In this document: piece after piece, positions 1-7,212 of the stretch | Layout: each line of letters starts with the position of its first letter | Position numbering within the stretch: position 1 is the stretch's first letter | DNA from: Clostridia bacterium | GTDB lineage: Bacteria; Bacillota; Clostridia; Oscillospirales; CAG-272 | Reading direction: 5' to 3' | NCBI GenBank assembly: GCA_017379815.1 | Contig: JAFNVK010000082.1 | Span: 1-18,020, forward strand | Length of the DNA: 18,020 nucleotides | Notes under the pieces: model-generated | What the model saw: the letters and a program-made list of their open reading frames with translations, nothing else | What the model was told of the DNA's origin: nothing | Database searches by the model: none | Translations under genes and position numbers: made by a program

Positions 1-945
1 AGGAACCACAACGCTCATGCCAACACCCATGTTATAGGTATTGTACATATCCCTTTCGGGAATATTGCCGGTCTTGGCGATCAGCTCGAAGATGGGAAGG
101 ACCTTTACCGCAGACTTGTTTATTTTTGCGGTGAGACCCTTGGGGATGGAGCGGGGTATGTTTTCGTAGAAGCCGCCGCCCGTGATGTGGCTGATGCCCT
201 TGACGTCCACCTTTTCGAGAAGCGCAAGAATGCTCTTGACGTAAATGCGGGTCGGGGTGAGCAGGGTCTGGGCAATCGTCTTTCCGCCGAGCGCCTCACA
301 GGGAACGTAAAGCGCGGGATTGTTGTTGTCGATATCAAACACCTTGCGCACGAGCGAGAAGCCGTTGGAGTGCACGCCGCTGGAGGCAAGCGCGATCACC
401 ACGTCACCCTCCTGCATACGGGTGTTGTCCAGGATCTTTTTCTTATCCACGATGCCGACGGCAAAGCCTGCAAGGTCGTAATCCTCGGTCGGCATAAGTC
501 CGGGATGCTCTGCGGTCTCGCCGCCGATGAGCGCCGCTCCGGACTGCACGCAGCCCTCGGCAACGCCGCTGACGATGGCCGCGATCTTCTCGGGGATATT
601 CTTGCCGCAGGCAATATAATCCAGGAAGAAGAGGGGCTTTGCTCCGCAGCAGATGATGTCGTTTACGCACATGGCCACGGCGTCAATGCCGATGGTGTCG
701 TGCTGATCTAGCAGGATAGCCATTTTGACCTTGGTTCCACAGCCATCGGTTCCCGAAACGAGAACGGGCTCCTCCATGCCGGCAAGGCTCAGGCCAAAGC
801 AACCGCCAAAGCCGCCAACGTCGTCAAGACAGCCCTCGTTCTTGGTGCGGGCGATGTGCTTCTTCATCAGCTCGACCGCCTTATATCCCGCGGTAATATC
901 AACACCTGCGGCGGCGTAGCTTTCGGATTTTGAATTCTGGTGCAT
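1..945 (-). CDS. purM: Phosphoribosylformylglycinamidine cyclo-ligase (AIR synthase), 3' end cut off by window edge
   Basis: PurM closes the imidazole ring, converting FGAM and ATP to AIR in de novo purine synthesis in the cytoplasm. The frame read back from 945 begins MHQNSKSESYAAAGVDIT and continues through the PurM-typical stretches GYKAVELMKKH, DDVGGFGG, VSGTDGCGTKVKMA, DTIGIDAVAMCVND and SSGVHSNGFSLVRK. The last visible residues, NTYNMGVGMSVVVP, match the GVGM strand close to the family C-terminus. 315 codons are present and roughly 30 residues are missing beyond position 1. The start is ATG with GGAGG eight bases upstream. It lies 41 bp after purF and is the fourth gene of the purE-C-F-M operon. 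I am confident of the identity. Confidence 0.96.
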   Translation of the reverse strand, partial: MHQNSKSESYAAAGVDITAGYKAVELMKKHIARTKNEGCLDDVGGFGGCFGLSLAGMEEPVLVSGTDGCGTKVKMAILLDQHDTIGIDAVAMCVNDIICCGAKPLFFLDYIACGKNIPEKIAAIVSGVAEGCVQSGAALIGGETAEHPGLMPTEDYDLAGFAVGIVDKKKILDNTRMQEGDVVIALASSGVHSNGFSLVRKVFDIDNNNPALYVPCEALGGKTIAQTLLTPTRIYVKSILALLEKVDVKGISHITGGGFYENIPRSIPKGLTAKINKSAVKVLPIFELIAKTGNIPERDMYNTYNMGVGMSVVVP

Positions 946-986
946 CGGTGATTCCTCCAGTGATTTGAAAAGTGGATGGGAGCGGC

Positions 987-2414
987 TTATTCCTTGCCGT
1001 TCCAGCAATAGGTGCAAAGCTTGCAGGGGTCAACGCCGATGGCGCTCAGGATCCCCTCAAGGGATTGAAATTCAAGCGAAGAAAAATGGAACTTCTCGCA
1101 AATGGCGGCGCGAAGCTTCTTGCCGCGCTCGGTGCCGGAGTTACTATACTCCTCAAGATAGCGGAAGCCCTCCTCGCCCTCCAGCTCGACGATCACACGG
1201 CGAGCCAGAAGCTCCATTTCGCTGTTGGAGCGAGAAAAGTTGAGGTATTTGCAGCTATACATGATGGGCGGGCATCCCGAACGCATATGCACGGCGCGCG
1301 CGCCGTTTTCATACAGGAACTCCACCGTTTCCTTCAGCTGTGTGCCGCGGACGATGGAATCGTCCACGAAGAGCAGATTCTTTCCCTCGATCAGCTCCTT
1401 GATGGGGATCTGCTTCATTTTGGCCACCTTTTCGCGCTCAGCCTGCCTCTGCGGCGTAAAGCTGCGTGCCCAGGTGGGGGTATACTTGATGTACGGACGG
1501 GCAAAGGGAATGTGGCTGGCATTGGCGTAGCCGATGGCAAGCGGCGTTCCCGAATCGGGAAGTCCGCTGACGTAATCCACGTCCTCGGCGTTCCCTTCCC
1601 GGCAGTCGTTCTCTGCCATGATCGCGCCGTCGCGATTACGCATGGTTTCCACGTTAACTCCCTCGTAGGTCGATGCGGGATAGCCGTAATACGTCCAGAG
1701 GAAGGCACACATCCGCATCTTCTCGCCCGGCTCCTTGAGACGAACGACGCCCTGCTCGAGGGAGATCTCCACGATCTCGCCCGGCCCAAGCTCACGCGTG
1801 ACGGTGTAACCCAGCTTCTGGCAGGCAAAGGATTCGAAGGAGACGCAGTAATCTCCCTCGCGCTCTCCGATCGCCACCGGCGTTCTGCCCAGAAGGTCGC
1901 GCGCCGCGATCAGGCTTCCGTCATTCTTCAGGATCAGGATCGAGGCAGATCCCTCGATGGACTGCTGCGCAAAGCGGATTCCCTCGGCAAAGGTATCTCT
2001 TTGCGAGATCAGCGCCGCGAGCAGCTCAAGCGAATTGATCCGTCCCCCGGTCATCGCCGAGTAATACCCACCGCTATAGCCAAGATACTGCTCGATCAGC
2101 TCCTTGGCATTGTTGATCACGCCCACCATGGCAATGGCAAAGGTGCCAAGCTTGGAGCGGATCAGGAGAGGCTGCGGATCGGCGTCACTGATGCAGCCGA
2201 TGGCAGAGGTTCCCTTCATCTCGTCGAACACGTGCTCGAACTTGGTCCGAAAGGGTGAGTTTTGAATATTGTGAATATCCCGTTGCAGGCCGATCACCGT
2301 GTCATATGCGGCCATTCCTCCGCGGCTTGTGCCCAGGTGGGAATGGTAATCGGTTCCGAAGAAGACGTCAGAGATCGCGTCCTGCCGGCAAACGGCTCCA
2401 AAAAAGCCTCCCAT
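987..2414 (-). CDS. purF: Amidophosphoribosyltransferase-family protein with degenerate glutaminase site
   Basis: PurF makes phosphoribosylamine from PRPP, the first committed step of purine synthesis. The 475-residue protein has an N-terminal GATase-like domain and a C-terminal phosphoribosyltransferase domain with the PRPP loop FVDDSIVRGTQ at about 349-359. Cys236, Cys388 and the CKLCTYC cluster (464-470) correspond to the iron-sulfur ligands of B. subtilis PurF. The start is the ATG at 2414 (MGGFFGAV), preceded by TGGAGG; the frame stays open 13 codons further upstream, but without support. Residue 2 is Gly where glutamine-using PurF has the catalytic Cys. The Arg of HVRYAT, the Asn of AHNG and the Asp of SDTE are also absent. 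This resembles the MGGFFG-type PurF I recall from Bacteroidetes and some Clostridia. It probably uses ammonia or a partner glutaminase (inference). A 94-bp gap separates it from purC. Confidence 0.93.
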   Translation of the reverse strand: MGGFFGAVCRQDAISDVFFGTDYHSHLGTSRGGMAAYDTVIGLQRDIHNIQNSPFRTKFEHVFDEMKGTSAIGCISDADPQPLLIRSKLGTFAIAMVGVINNAKELIEQYLGYSGGYYSAMTGGRINSLELLAALISQRDTFAEGIRFAQQSIEGSASILILKNDGSLIAARDLLGRTPVAIGEREGDYCVSFESFACQKLGYTVTRELGPGEIVEISLEQGVVRLKEPGEKMRMCAFLWTYYGYPASTYEGVNVETMRNRDGAIMAENDCREGNAEDVDYVSGLPDSGTPLAIGYANASHIPFARPYIKYTPTWARSFTPQRQAEREKVAKMKQIPIKELIEGKNLLFVDDSIVRGTQLKETVEFLYENGARAVHMRSGCPPIMYSCKYLNFSRSNSEMELLARRVIVELEGEEGFRYLEEYSNSGTERGKKLRAAICEKFHFSSLEFQSLEGILSAIGVDPCKLCTYCWNGKE

Positions 2415-2508
2415 GAAAAACCTCCAGGTGATGATTGTTATGCACGCTGACAAGTGGCCGCCAAAGCGGACCCGTCTGCAGTGCTCGTATGACTCGCGCC
2501 GTAAGGCT

Positions 2509-3192
2509 TTACGCGAAGAAGAGCTTGGAGAGCGTCATCGGATCGATATACTGACCGTCCTTGTATACGCGCATATTGCCGGATGCGATCTCGTCAATGA
2601 GCATGACCTTGCCCTCGGCATCGTAGCCGAACTCGAACTTGATGTCGTACAGAACGAGGCCCTTCTCCTTGAGGTCGTCGGCGACGATCTGCGTGATCTT
2701 CTGGGTCATCAGCTTGATATCGTCGTACTGCTCGGCCGTCATTACGCCGAGATCAACGAGGCCGTCCTTGGTAACCAGCGGGTCGCCCTTTGCGTCATTT
2801 TTGAAGGTGGTCTCCACGTATGCGGGAAGGTCTGCACCCTCCTCAATGTAATCCGAGTAGCGGCGATAGAAGCTGCCGACCGCCTTGTGACGGCAAATGA
2901 CCTCAAGACCCTTTCCGAAGGCCTTGGCAGGAAGGACCTCCATGGTGGTATTGGCGAGGTCGGCGCTGATATAGTGCGTCTTGATGCCTGCGGCGTTGAC
3001 CTTCTCGAAGAAGTAGATGGACATACGGAGGTTGACGTCGCCTACGCCCTCAATGGTAAGCCCCACGGCGTTCTCGCCCGGATCGAAGACGCCGTCCTTG
3101 CCGGTGCAATCGTCCTTAAACTTGAGCAGATAGTTGCCGTTCTCCAGAGCAAAAACGTCCTTGGTCTTTCCGGTATACACGAGTGTTTTCAT
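2509..3192 (-). CDS. purC: Phosphoribosylaminoimidazole-succinocarboxamide (SAICAR) synthase
   Basis: PurC joins CAIR and aspartate, using ATP, to give SAICAR. The 227-residue protein is slightly shorter than the usual 235-240. It opens MKTLVYTGKTKDVF, the family's N-terminal nucleotide-binding strand. Further recognisable stretches are KFKDDCTGKDG, ICRHKAVGSFYRRY, the LVLYDIKFEFG strand and LIDEIASGNMRV near the C-terminus. The ATG at 3192 is preceded by AAAGGAG at good spacing. It is the second gene of the operon, 39 bp after purE and 94 bp before purF. The sequence is a divergent form of the family, but the set of motifs and the position between purE and purF leave little doubt. Confidence 0.95.
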   Translation of the reverse strand: MKTLVYTGKTKDVFALENGNYLLKFKDDCTGKDGVFDPGENAVGLTIEGVGDVNLRMSIYFFEKVNAAGIKTHYISADLANTTMEVLPAKAFGKGLEVICRHKAVGSFYRRYSDYIEEGADLPAYVETTFKNDAKGDPLVTKDGLVDLGVMTAEQYDDIKLMTQKITQIVADDLKEKGLVLYDIKFEFGYDAEGKVMLIDEIASGNMRVYKDGQYIDPMTLSKLFFA

Positions 3193-3231
3193 GGAATGTT
3201 TCTCCTTTGTTTATGCGTAATTTTTTAGAAA

Positions 3232-3726
3232 TCAGTGATTAAAGCGAGCTTCGATCTCGGCATTCTTTGCCAGGACCTTGGCCTCTCCCGCGCGGCGGGC
3301 GGCGTCCAGCTTCTCGGCAAGAGATGCGTCCTCGATGGCCAGCATCTGGACAGAAAGAAGGGCGGCATTTGCTGCGCCGTCAATGGCAACCGTTGCCACA
3401 GGCATTCCCGTGGGCATCTGCACCGTTGACAGCAATGCGTCCATGCCGTCCAGATTTTTTGATTTTACAGGGATCCCGATAACGGGAAGTGTGGTGCAAG
3501 CCGCAATAGCGCCCGCAAGATGCGCAGCCATGCCTGCGGCGGCAATGATCGCGCCAAATCCGTTTTTGCGCGCAGAGGAGGAGAACTCCTTGGCCTGCGC
3601 GGGAGTTCTGTGTGCGGAAAAGACGTGCACCTCGTAGGGTACACCGTATTCGTCCAGCGTATGGATCGCCTTCTCGACGACGGGCAGATCGCTGTCGCTT
3701 CCCATGATAACCGCAACCTTTTTCAT
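3232..3726 (-). CDS. purE: N5-carboxyaminoimidazole ribonucleotide mutase (class I PurE)
   Basis: PurE moves the carboxyl group of N5-CAIR to give CAIR. The 164-residue protein has the class I motifs GSDSD near residue 9, FSAHRTP, AAAGMAAHLAG, and KNLDGMDALLSTVQMP followed by GMPVATVAIDGAANAA. Class I PurE normally needs PurK to supply N5-CAIR, and no purK is in this window. The start is the ATG at 3726 (MKKVAVIMGSDSD), preceded by TTAGGAG. The frame stays open upstream to 3825, but that part is riboswitch and terminator RNA and is not coding. It is the first gene of the operon, so its expression is probably controlled by the ZTP riboswitch. Confidence 0.97.
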   Translation of the reverse strand: MKKVAVIMGSDSDLPVVEKAIHTLDEYGVPYEVHVFSAHRTPAQAKEFSSSARKNGFGAIIAAAGMAAHLAGAIAACTTLPVIGIPVKSKNLDGMDALLSTVQMPTGMPVATVAIDGAANAALLSVQMLAIEDASLAEKLDAARRAGEAKVLAKNAEIEARFNH

Positions 3727-3761
3727 GCTTGATCTCCTAACCTTTCCTGAATGTGTTGAGT

Positions 3762-3806
3762 GAAAAAACAAATAAGGCAGTCCTACCCTATTGAGAGAGA
3801 ACTGCC
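3762..3806 (-). terminator. Riboswitch expression platform: intrinsic terminator before purE
   Basis: On the minus strand GGCAGUUCU (3806-3798) pairs with AGGACUGCC (3784-3776) as a 9-bp stem containing one G-U pair. It is followed by a U-rich tail, UUAUUUGUUUUUU. The 5' arm begins inside the conserved GGGCA of the ZTP aptamer. Ligand-bound aptamer and terminator should therefore be mutually exclusive, which predicts that ligand turns expression on. The mechanism is inferred from the overlap. Confidence 0.88.
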
Positions 3807-3870
3807 CAGACGGTCGGCATATCATTTTCTGTTCCCATGTGGTACTCCACGTTCCGTCAGTTGCAGAAAA
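3803..3870 (-). ncRNA. ZTP riboswitch (pfl motif) in the purE leader
   Basis: The minus strand contains the ZTP/pfl aptamer elements in order. P1 is a perfect 7-bp helix, UUUUCUG (3870-3864) with CAGAAAA (3831-3825). The internal loop is CUGACGGAAC (3860-3851). P2 is GUGG with CCAC closing a 4-base loop. AUGGGAA precedes the P1 3' strand. After a short linker comes CCGACCGUCUGGGCA (3817-3803). A pseudoknot of GACGG (3858-3854) with CCGUC (3813-3809) replaces the GGCG/CGCC pairing I recall in well-studied members, which is covariation. ZTP riboswitches sense ZTP/ZMP, which accumulates when 10-formyl-THF is limiting, and typically control purine and folate genes; purE fits. Confidence 0.93.
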
Positions 3871-3886
3871 CCTTTGCTTAATTTAT

Positions 3887-3915
3887 ATTATACTAAAATT
3901 TTTATAAGTTGTCAA
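3887..3915 (-). promoter_or_regulatory. Sigma-A promoter of the purE-C-F-M operon
   Basis: On the minus strand the -35 TTGACA (3915-3910) and -10 TATAAT (3892-3887) are both perfect consensus hexamers with a 17-bp AT-rich spacer. Transcription would start near 3880, about ten bases before riboswitch helix P1. The strong promoter fits control mainly by attenuation. Confidence 0.93.
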
Positions 3916-3966
3916 TCACACAATCATACAAATTTTCACATTTTCTTCTGTTAAATCTCACGAAAA

Positions 3967-3994
3967 TGCAAAAAGAGCGGATAGCCGAAGACTC
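3967..3994 (-). terminator. Possible weak terminator after the PHP gene
   Basis: Just after the PHP stop codon the minus strand reads AGAG...CGG-CTAT-CCG-CUCU followed by UUUUUGCAUUUUC. The stem is short and carries a bulge on one side. It would separate the PHP/plsC unit from the purE promoter located about 50 bp downstream. The folding is marginal. Confidence 0.35.
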
Positions 3995-4810
3995 TCAGAT
4001 CGGATAGGACTGCCAGCCCGAGGGGGTAAGACAGGTCATACTGCCGATACCGGCCGCCCGCGCCAGATGGATCGCCTCGCTCCGTCCGAAGAGCAGCGTT
4101 TCCTTGCTGTGCGAATCCGAGCCAAAGATAACGCGCCCGCCCTTCTCGGCAATACGGCGGAGCAGAATGGGGACGGGATAGGGCGTTCTCCGATAGCCGC
4201 GCGAAACGGCTCCCGTGTTGATCTCGATGATCTTATCCTGCTCAAGAAGCGCGTCCAGGGTGTCCAGCGCTACGCGCAGATAGCGCGGATCGGTCTCGTC
4301 GAATACGGGATCTCTTTCATTGAACTTGGTGATCAGATCAAAGTGCGCGATCACGTCGCATTCGGTTTTTTCGGGAAGCTCTGCAACGCGCTCGTAGTAG
4401 GCACGCGCAAGCGCAACGGGATCTCCCGCAAAATGCTCGCGAATGAGCGCGCGCAAAACATCCGCGCGAAGATCAAGGGGATACAGCTCTCCGTCAAGGC
4501 GAAGATAATGCACGCCGCCGATGACGTAATCGTAGCCTCCCCGATCAAGGGGACTGTAATAATCCCGTTCGATTCCGCAAAGCAGGTGGATCCGATCGCC
4601 GTAAAGCGCGCGAAGACGCCCGATCTCGGCGCGGTATTCCTCGGTCCTCTCGGGAGACATACAGCACTCCTCGTCTCCCTCGACGTAGGCGTGCCCCGAA
4701 AAGCCGAGCGTATCCAGTCCTTGGGCGATAGCCTCGCGCAGGATCTCCTCGGGCGAATCCTTGCCGTCACAGAAGCAGGTATGCGTATGCAGGTTTCCTA
4801 TGGGAAGCAT
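3995..4810 (-). CDS. PHP-domain phosphoesterase, histidinol-phosphatase (HisK)-like
   Basis: This 271-residue protein belongs to the PHP metallo-phosphoesterase superfamily and resembles HisK-type histidinol-phosphatase. Visible metal-site motifs are LHTHT (7-11), FSGH (37-40), GIE (79-81), GGVH (98-101), IAHFD (154-158) and GSDSH (230-234), so the trinuclear site looks complete. The ATG at 4810 is preceded by GGAGGAGG. The gene follows plsC by 37 bp and is probably co-transcribed with it. No histidine biosynthesis genes are near. The substrate could be histidinol phosphate or another small phosphate ester, and the context does not decide between them. Family assignment is firm and substrate is uncertain. 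Confidence 0.85.
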   Translation of the reverse strand: MLPIGNLHTHTCFCDGKDSPEEILREAIAQGLDTLGFSGHAYVEGDEECCMSPERTEEYRAEIGRLRALYGDRIHLLCGIERDYYSPLDRGGYDYVIGGVHYLRLDGELYPLDLRADVLRALIREHFAGDPVALARAYYERVAELPEKTECDVIAHFDLITKFNERDPVFDETDPRYLRVALDTLDALLEQDKIIEINTGAVSRGYRRTPYPVPILLRRIAEKGGRVIFGSDSHSKETLLFGRSEAIHLARAAGIGSMTCLTPSGWQSYPI

Positions 4811-4847
4811 CTCGGCCTCCTCCCTTCTCCGTTCTCAAAGCGTGCCG

Positions 4848-5684
4848 TCAATCCTCCGCGTGGGAGGGCTCCTTCGGCTCGTCGGCCGTCTGTCCAAGCT
4901 CGCGGGCAAGGACCGCACGGGTATAGCTTGCCAGCTCGTCTGCCGTCATGGACTGCACGGTATCGGCATCCATCACCTCAAGCACCTCAAGCTCGGTACG
5001 GGCAAGACGTGGCGAGAGGATCTTCTTCGTGATGTTTTCGGTTCCGCGCGTGACCAGGATCACGATGGGAGCGTTTGCTCGCTGTGCCAGAACGAACGCG
5101 CCCTTCTTGAAGCGAAGGAGCTTGCCCGTGCGGCTTCGCGTTCCCTCGGGATAGATACCCACGTCCACGCCGTACTGCTTCATCTTGTCTCCCGCCGTGC
5201 CCAGCGTGCGCATGGCGCGCAAAGCGTTCTCACGGTCGATGGAAAGGAAGCACGCCCCGCGAAGGAAGGGGCCGACGACGGGAATGCGGAAATTCGATTC
5301 CTTGGAGATATAGACCAGCTTTCGGGAGCGCATAGTCCCGAGAAGGATCATCGGGTCAAAACCCGAAATGTGGTTGCTGACGATCACGCAGGGCTCGTCG
5401 GGTAGCTTTTCCTGTCCGATCCAGCGCACGCGGATGCCTAAAAGCGAAAGCAGCCAATCCAGACCGAAGCGGATCGTTCCGCTGCAGAAAGGAATGGGCT
5501 TTTCGGGCGTTTTTCTCGGCAGGAACAGCGAGGAAACGACCAGAAAAAACACCCAAAGAAGCGTAAGTCCCACGTAAAGCCCCAGCCAGATCGGCAGGAT
5601 CCACCAGGGGGAAAGCCCGTCAAAGAACAGATAGGTCGCACCGCAGCCGACCGTGGACAGGATCAGAAAAATAACGTTGAGCAA
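4848..5684 (-). CDS. plsC: 1-acyl-sn-glycerol-3-phosphate acyltransferase (PlsC family)
   Basis: PlsC enzymes acylate lysophosphatidic acid to phosphatidic acid at the cytoplasmic face of the membrane. The 278-residue protein has two hydrophobic segments at about residues 1-20 and 27-54. These are followed by the acyltransferase domain with the catalytic motif NHISGFD (104-110) and the substrate motif YPEGTRS (178-184). The C-terminal tail is acidic and polar. No ATG fits. The start is TTG at 5684 with GCGGAGG nine bases upstream, just inside the transcript from the promoter at 5717-5745. It is the first gene of a two-gene unit with the PHP phosphoesterase. It is divergent from araM, another gene of glycerolipid precursor metabolism. 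Confidence 0.9.
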   Translation of the reverse strand: MLNVIFLILSTVGCGATYLFFDGLSPWWILPIWLGLYVGLTLLWVFFLVVSSLFLPRKTPEKPIPFCSGTIRFGLDWLLSLLGIRVRWIGQEKLPDEPCVIVSNHISGFDPMILLGTMRSRKLVYISKESNFRIPVVGPFLRGACFLSIDRENALRAMRTLGTAGDKMKQYGVDVGIYPEGTRSRTGKLLRFKKGAFVLAQRANAPIVILVTRGTENITKKILSPRLARTELEVLEVMDADTVQSMTADELASYTRAVLARELGQTADEPKEPSHAED

Positions 5685-5716
5685 GGTCGTATACCTCCGC
5701 TTTTTGATATATGCTT

Positions 5717-5745
5717 ATTGTACCACAGAAAGCCCCGTATGTCAA
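5717..5745 (-). promoter_or_regulatory. Promoter of plsC and the PHP gene
   Basis: Minus-strand -35 TTGACA (5745-5740), 17-bp spacer, -10 TACAAT (5722-5717). The spacer ends in TGTGG, giving an extended -10 (TGG before TACAAT). The arm TTTCTGTGGTA is repeated in inverted orientation in the facing araM promoter. Confidence 0.92.
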
Positions 5746-5836
5746 GGCAAAATGGCGCGAAAAAGCGCTTTTACCGAGCAAGGGGCCTTCCCTTTTTTCG
5801 TAATGCGGGAATTTCGTCTTTTTTTCTCCTCTGCTC

Positions 5837-5865
5837 TTGACCGACGGCCTTTTCTGTGGTAGAAT
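5837..5865 (+). promoter_or_regulatory. Promoter of araM and the HAD phosphatase gene
   Basis: Plus-strand -35 TTGACC (5837-5842), 17-bp spacer, -10 TAGAAT (5860-5865), with the same TGTGG extension as the divergent plsC promoter. Transcription would begin around 5872. The roughly 50-base leader contains a small GATCC-AAA-GGATC hairpin (5891-5903) just before the ribosome binding site. Confidence 0.9.
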
Positions 5866-5923
5866 GGTAAGGTATGGAGATCCCTATTGAGATCCAAAGG
5901 ATCATTAGAAAGGAAGCCGAATC

Positions 5924-7195
5924 ATGACAAGCTTAAAAACCATGCTTTTGGGAAAGACCGATTGCCCCTGCGGAAGAGCGCACTCCTGCGACATCCGCTT
6001 CGTGGAGATCGGGGATAACGCGCTCGAGATGCTCCCCGAGGTCTGCGCGGATTTTTCGCGTATTCTTCTGGTCGCGGATGGCAACACCTATCCCCTGTGC
6101 GGCGAGCGGGTAAAATCGCTTCTGGGAAATAAGATCGCCGCCGAGCAGATCTTCGGTCGGGACATCGTCGTTCCCGACGAGCAGGCCATCGCCGCGATCG
6201 AGGCGCAGATGCCGAAGGACACCGATCTTCTCCTTGGTATCGGCTCGGGCGTGATCAACGACCTCTGCAAGCACGTTTCCTTCAAGCACGGCATTCGCTA
6301 CGCCATCATCGCGACCGCTCCCTCGATGGACGGCTACGCCTCGGTCGGCGCGGCTCTGATCCTGGAGCAGATGAAGGTCACCTTAAACGCCCGCGTTCCC
6401 TACGCGATCCTGGCCGAGAGCGCCATCCTGCGCACCGCGCCCATGGATATGATCCGCTCGGGCTACGGCGACATCGTGGGAAAATACTCCTGCCTCAACG
6501 ACTGGAAGCTTGCCCACCTTTTACGCGGCGAATACTTCTGCGACTTCGTATTTGACACGGTCATGGAGTCGGTCAAGGCGGTCGAGGACAAGGCCGAGGC
6601 TCTTCTTGCGCGCGACCCCGAAGCCGTGCGCTGCCTGATGGAGGCACTGGTCAACGTTGGCGTGATGATGAGCTACGTTGGCAACTCCCGCCCCGCATCG
6701 GGAAGCGAGCATCACCTCTCGCACTACTTTGAGATCACCGGCCTGCTCAACGGCCACGAATACTATCTCCACGGCATCGACGTTCTTTATTCGGCCGCGC
6801 TGACCGCACGTCTGCGCGAGGAGCTTCTCTCGCAGAAGCCCCCCTTCGCTCCCTATACGGAGGACCGCGACGCGTGGGAAAAGGAGCTCCGCCGCGTCTA
6901 CACCTCGGCCGCCGACGGCATCATCGCCCTGCAGGATAAGGTCGGTCTCTACGCCGACATCGACGTCAAGCAGCTGGAAAAGGCTTGGGAATCGGTCTGC
7001 GCGATCCTTCGGGAGGCTCCCGGATACGAGCAGATGCTCTCTTACGTCACGGCCATCGGTCTTGACATCAACGAATGCAAGGCCTTTTACGGCAAGGAGA
7101 TCCTCTCCGACGCCCTTCGCTACGCCAAGGATCTCAAGGATCGCTATACCGTCCTTTGGATCGCTTACGCCCTCGGCGTAGGTTATCACGAATAA
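5924..7195 (+). CDS. araM: sn-Glycerol-1-phosphate dehydrogenase (AraM/EgsA family)
   Basis: This enzyme reduces DHAP to sn-glycerol-1-phosphate with NAD(P)H, using a bound metal. The 423-residue protein shows the nucleotide-binding GIGSGVIND (105-113), TAPSMDGYAS (131-140), SGYGDIVGKY (179-188), and the metal-ligand stretches SGSEHHLSH (259-267) and GHEYYLHG (277-284), so the active site looks intact. A small Cys-rich N-terminus (TDCPCGRAHSCD, 12-23) precedes the Rossmann region; I recall similar extensions in Firmicute AraM proteins. The ATG at 5924 follows AAAGGAAG. A HAD phosphatase gene starts 17 bp downstream and is presumably co-transcribed. In B. subtilis, AraM supplies G1P for heptaprenylglyceryl phosphate made by PcrB; no pcrB is visible here. 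Confidence 0.93.
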   Translation: MTSLKTMLLGKTDCPCGRAHSCDIRFVEIGDNALEMLPEVCADFSRILLVADGNTYPLCGERVKSLLGNKIAAEQIFGRDIVVPDEQAIAAIEAQMPKDTDLLLGIGSGVINDLCKHVSFKHGIRYAIIATAPSMDGYASVGAALILEQMKVTLNARVPYAILAESAILRTAPMDMIRSGYGDIVGKYSCLNDWKLAHLLRGEYFCDFVFDTVMESVKAVEDKAEALLARDPEAVRCLMEALVNVGVMMSYVGNSRPASGSEHHLSHYFEITGLLNGHEYYLHGIDVLYSAALTARLREELLSQKPPFAPYTEDRDAWEKELRRVYTSAADGIIALQDKVGLYADIDVKQLEKAWESVCAILREAPGYEQMLSYVTAIGLDINECKAFYGKEILSDALRYAKDLKDRYTVLWIAYALGVGYHE

Positions 7196-7212
7196 TCAAC
7201 GGAGGAAGAACC

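Noticed and set aside
972..2258. A 428-codon open frame on the plus strand opposite purF
   Set aside because: Its translation matches no family I know, and purF on the other strand has clear conserved motifs. Long antisense frames are expected in GC-rich codon usage.
2415..2508. The 94-bp purC-purF gap as a possible regulatory RNA or small gene
   Set aside because: Only a 4-bp CCGC/GCGG hairpin is visible, with no T-run, promoter or conserved motif that I recognise.
2413..3228. A 271-codon plus-strand open frame opposite purC
   Set aside because: It mirrors the purC coding frame and lacks its own ribosome binding site or recognisable motifs.
3727..3825. In-frame upstream extension of purE
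   Set aside because: The stretch is the riboswitch 3' part and terminator, and the ATG at 3726 has the proper ribosome binding site and family N-terminus.
4067..5405. Overlapping long plus-strand frames opposite the PHP gene and plsC
   Set aside because: Both minus-strand genes have catalytic motifs and promoter support; the plus frames are low-complexity shadows.
5755..5775. GCGC-GAAAAA-GCGC inverted repeat in the plsC/araM divergent region
   Set aside because: The stem is short and lies upstream of both promoters' -35 boxes; it could be an operator but nothing further supports it.
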